This document shows, one piece after another, positions 35,584 through 37,754 of a stretch of 37,754 bases of DNA (its first letter is position 1; each line of letters opens with the position of its first letter). Source of the DNA: Pseudomonadota bacterium (GTDB taxonomy: Bacteria; Desulfobacterota; Desulfobacteria; Desulfobacterales; Desulfolunaceae). The notes beneath the pieces are model-generated. The model saw only the letters and a list, made by a program, of their open reading frames with translations, was not told where the DNA came from and did no database searches. The stretch is taken from NCBI GenBank assembly GCA_018818835.1, contig JAHIRD010000004.1:1-37754 (forward strand). Reading direction: 5' to 3'. The translations under genes and the position numbers were made by a program.

Positions 35584-36363
35584 TCATGGTACTGTGACGA
35601 GGCAGGGAACCGGTGATTCAAATCCATAGGATTTAAAGACCTCCATGGCCTCTTTGTCGATCAGGTAGTGATAAACAATTTCAGCCTGCTTGTTGGCTGT
35701 GCCGGATTGGGTCAGGGCCAAAGGATAGGTGATTTGTTCGTAAAGTTCTTTGGGTACGGTGAAACGGATAACCGCTTTTTGGGCCAGGCGGGCATCGGTT
35801 CCATAGACGAATGCACCGTCAGCTTCTCCACGGTCCGCGTATAAAAGTGCCTGCCTGACATCCTTGGCCATGATCAGTTTATTGCCGGATAGAAGGGCGT
35901 CATAGATTCCCGCCGCCATCAGGGCCTGTTCGGCATACTGGCCCGCAGGCACGCTTCGGGGGCTGCCAAGAGCTATGCGCTCTAAGCTGACCAGGTCTTT
36001 GAGGGATGTGACGTTCTTGTCTTTGTCTCCTACAAAAACCAGGCTGTTATGGGCAAAAACACGGACATGCGCCCCATCAATTTTCTTTTCTTTGACCAGA
36101 TAATCCATCCAGGTGGTATTTGCAGAAACAAATATATCAGCCGGAGCCCCCTGGGCAATCTGCTTGGCCAGGGAGCCGGAAGATCCGAAATTGTACCGGA
36201 TCATAATGTCCGGATGTTGAAGCGCTATTTTTCCGGCCACGGTTTTGAATGCCTCGGTCATGCTGGCTGCCACGGATATATCAACCTCCTTTGCAAGGGC
36301 AGGGTTTGAATTCAGGATCAACAGGCTTAGAAACAAAAGGCTTAATGATTTTGAAAATGACAT
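35584..36363 (-). CDS. modA: Molybdate-binding periplasmic protein
   Basis: This is the solute receptor of the molybdate importer. A signal peptide (LSLLFLSLLILNSNPALA) leads a type II binding fold: VDISVAASMTEAFKTV, YNFGSSGSLAKQIAQGAPAD (the oxyanion-binding serines), the LGSPRSVPAGQYAEQAL segment and VYGTDAR. The start at 36363 has AGAGGAGCCGGATCATG; the longer frame from 36453 lacks a ribosome site and would put the signal peptide inside. It is the first gene of modABC. Confidence 0.93.
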   Translation of the reverse strand: MSFSKSLSLLFLSLLILNSNPALAKEVDISVAASMTEAFKTVAGKIALQHPDIMIRYNFGSSGSLAKQIAQGAPADIFVSANTTWMDYLVKEKKIDGAHVRVFAHNSLVFVGDKDKNVTSLKDLVSLERIALGSPRSVPAGQYAEQALMAAGIYDALLSGNKLIMAKDVRQALLYADRGEADGAFVYGTDARLAQKAVIRFTVPKELYEQITYPLALTQSGTANKQAEIVYHYLIDKEAMEVFKSYGFESPVPCLVTVP

Positions 36364-36443
36364 GATCCGGCTCCTCTTTGTATGTATTCGGCTAAAGTGA
36401 TGTTGCCATTGCCCATTGGCATAAACTCGGATACAATAATTCA

Positions 36444-36480
36444 CCATACACATGACGTCTTAAGGCATCATAATGTATGG
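36444..36480. promoter_or_regulatory. Imperfect inverted repeat in the modA/regulator divergent region
   Basis: CCATACACATGA (36444-36455) faces TCATAATGTATGG (36468-36480) as an imperfect inverted repeat with a 12-nt gap. It lies 81-117 bp upstream of the modA start and may be an operator for mod control. Confidence 0.4.
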
Positions 36481-36499
36481 TCAAGATGTAATGGATAAG

Positions 36500-36532
36500 T
36501 TTTTAAACGTCAATAGGTATTTTTAAACGTCA
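36500..36532. promoter_or_regulatory. Direct repeat TTTTTAAACGTCA, 20-bp period
   Basis: The 13-mer TTTTTAAACGTCA occurs at 36500-36512 and again, unchanged, at 36520-36532. The two copies start 20 bp apart, about two helical turns, so they face the same side of DNA. They lie just before the regulator gene at 36550 and look like an autoregulatory site. Confidence 0.55.
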
Positions 36533-36549
36533 TATTCGAGAGGGGCACC

Positions 36550-37680
36550 ATGGAGGGTCAGGAATCAGGAATCACATGTCATGTTAAGGCATACCGTCAG
36601 GCCAAAGGCTGGTCCCAGGCCCAGCTTGCCGATGCTGTCGGGGTCAGAAGGCAGGCTATTTATGACATTGAATCAGGACGTTATCTTCCCAACACGGCGG
36701 TGGCTCTGCATCTGGCCCGTGCCCTTGACTGCCGTGTGGAAACCCTTTTCAGTGAAGAGGCCCCGGAGGACATACAGCCCGTAATCCTGGATGGGGAAGG
36801 GGAGGCGGGCACCCGACGGCTCCTGGCTGCCCGTCTCAGGGGCAAGCTGACCTGCGTGCCCATGACGGGGAAAATCCTTCTCAACAGCGGCCTTCCCCCG
36901 GCAGACGCCTTATTGGAAAAAGAGGGCCAACGGGCACGGGTGTTCTGTCCTTCTGATGTTCTGGAAAAAACCATTCTGCTTTTTGGGTGTGATCCGGCCT
37001 TTTCCATTTTGGGCGGGCACGTGGCAAGGGCTTTTTCCGGTGCCCGTGTCCATTGCTGTTTTGCGTCCAGCTATGCATCCTTGGAGGCCCTTTCACATGG
37101 GCGTGCCCATGTTGGAGGGGTCCATCTTCATAACACGGAGGATCATCCTGAAGATGAACAGGCCAATGTAACCCTTGCCCGAAAAATGATGTCGGGCATT
37201 GCCGGAAAGGTCATCGGGTTCACCCACATGGATGAAGGTTTGATGGTTGCCCCGGGCAATCCACATAAGATTCGGTCCGTGGCTGATCTTGCCCATAAGA
37301 ACCTCACCCTGATCAATCGTGAATGCGGGGCTGCCCTGCGTCGCCTTCTGGATGACCAATTGGACAGGGCAAACATACCCCCATCGACGGTCAGGGGCTA
37401 CGATCATACCGTGTCCACCCATAATGAAGGTGCCCAGTTTGTGGCCTCAGGCCTGGCCGATGCCGCCCTGGGGCTCCATGTTGTGGCAGACCTGTTCAAT
37501 CTTGATTTTATTCCCATTGAAACCGTTCGCTGCGATCTGGTCATTCCGGACGACCTTTTATCACACCAAACCATACGCATCATGCTCGATGTGCTCCAGA
37601 CAAGAGCCCTGAGGCAGGAAATCGCCACCATCCCCGGTTATGAATCATCGCCCATCGGAAGTCTTATCGATACTCTGTGA
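36550..37680 (+). CDS. HTH plus PBP-like-domain transcription regulator beside modABC
   Basis: This protein has 376 residues. The N-terminus (about 12-67) is an XRE-type helix-turn-helix with GWSQAQLADAVGVRRQAIYD. The rest (about 95-350) looks like a type II periplasmic-binding-like ligand domain (PBP_like family), with PSDVLEKTILLFGCDP, HMDEGLMVAPGNPHKIRSV, LINRECGAALRRLLDDQL and GLADAALGLHVVADLF. Proteins of this build often lie next to molybdate genes and probably bind an oxyanion or a pterin cofactor. Here it is divergent from modABC, so it likely controls that operon. The ribosome site is GAGAGGGGCACCATG. The ligand is inferred from context only. Confidence 0.85.
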   Translation: MEGQESGITCHVKAYRQAKGWSQAQLADAVGVRRQAIYDIESGRYLPNTAVALHLARALDCRVETLFSEEAPEDIQPVILDGEGEAGTRRLLAARLRGKLTCVPMTGKILLNSGLPPADALLEKEGQRARVFCPSDVLEKTILLFGCDPAFSILGGHVARAFSGARVHCCFASSYASLEALSHGRAHVGGVHLHNTEDHPEDEQANVTLARKMMSGIAGKVIGFTHMDEGLMVAPGNPHKIRSVADLAHKNLTLINRECGAALRRLLDDQLDRANIPPSTVRGYDHTVSTHNEGAQFVASGLADAALGLHVVADLFNLDFIPIETVRCDLVIPDDLLSHQTIRIMLDVLQTRALRQEIATIPGYESSPIGSLIDTL

Positions 37681-37754
37681 TAATGAAGAATCACTTTATA
37701 ATTCAACCATTCTATGGTATTGAATAATATAATTAATCGTGTCCACGCCGGAGC

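Overview
The window reads as chromosomal DNA of a marine, anaerobic, sulfate-reducer-like bacterium, most likely Desulfobacterota of the Desulfobacteraceae type. This is inferred from gene content: a DsrE-like protein, many PAS hybrid histidine kinases, a DUF3795/DUF3786 cysteine-rich protein, a TRAP transporter, ectoine synthesis, molybdate uptake and several intergenic repeat families. No rRNA, tRNA, CRISPR array, phage or intact insertion sequence was seen.

Layout. 1-3140 (+): a PAS-PAS hybrid kinase that looks shortened at its N-terminus, a small phasin-like protein, and a receiver protein with a C-terminal zinc-ribbon-like tail. 3215-9877: a palindromic repeat element, a DsrE-like gene, then a minus-strand operon reading DUF1302 (interrupted by one in-frame TGA), DUF1329 and a membrane HAMP-PAS-PAS-PAS hybrid kinase. 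10226-12880: a fumarylacetoacetate-hydrolase-family enzyme facing an alpha/beta hydrolase and a DUF3795/DUF3786 protein. 13129-15964 (-): a complete TRAP transporter (dctP-dctQ-dctM type). 16647-20323 (+): a lipoprotein amino-acid-type binding protein followed directly by a hybrid kinase with a large helical periplasmic sensor. 20542-25802 (+): an ATGA-coupled pair, a 1130-residue secreted lipoprotein of unknown family and a 623-residue exported protein that resembles the N-terminal lipoprotein domain of vitellogenin, apolipoprotein B and MTP. 26169-27314 (+): a 3-hydroxyacyl-CoA dehydrogenase with a good terminator. 27315-28454: a repeat-rich non-coding stretch. 28455-30707 (+): a U32-family RNA hydroxylase-like protein. 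30708-31128: palindromes and short tandem repeats. 31129-33318 (-): ectABC. 33811-36363 (-): modABC, divergent from an HTH plus PBP-like regulator at 36550-37680.

How the genes work together. Three gene groups couple an envelope or periplasmic protein to a hybrid kinase or other envelope partner: DUF1302/DUF1329 with a kinase, a binding protein with a kinase, and the large lipoprotein with the vitellogenin-like protein. The ectoine operon gives osmoprotection and the mod operon supplies molybdate for molybdoenzymes under a likely local regulator.

The strongest candidate for an undescribed system is the 20542-25802 pair. I propose a bacterial, cell-surface or periplasmic version of the large lipid transfer protein fold, split over two genes. 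The second point of note is a cruciform-forming repeat of about 150 bp with two full copies and two remnant ends. Both remnants lie at 3' ends of hybrid kinase genes, and one supplies a kinase stop codon.
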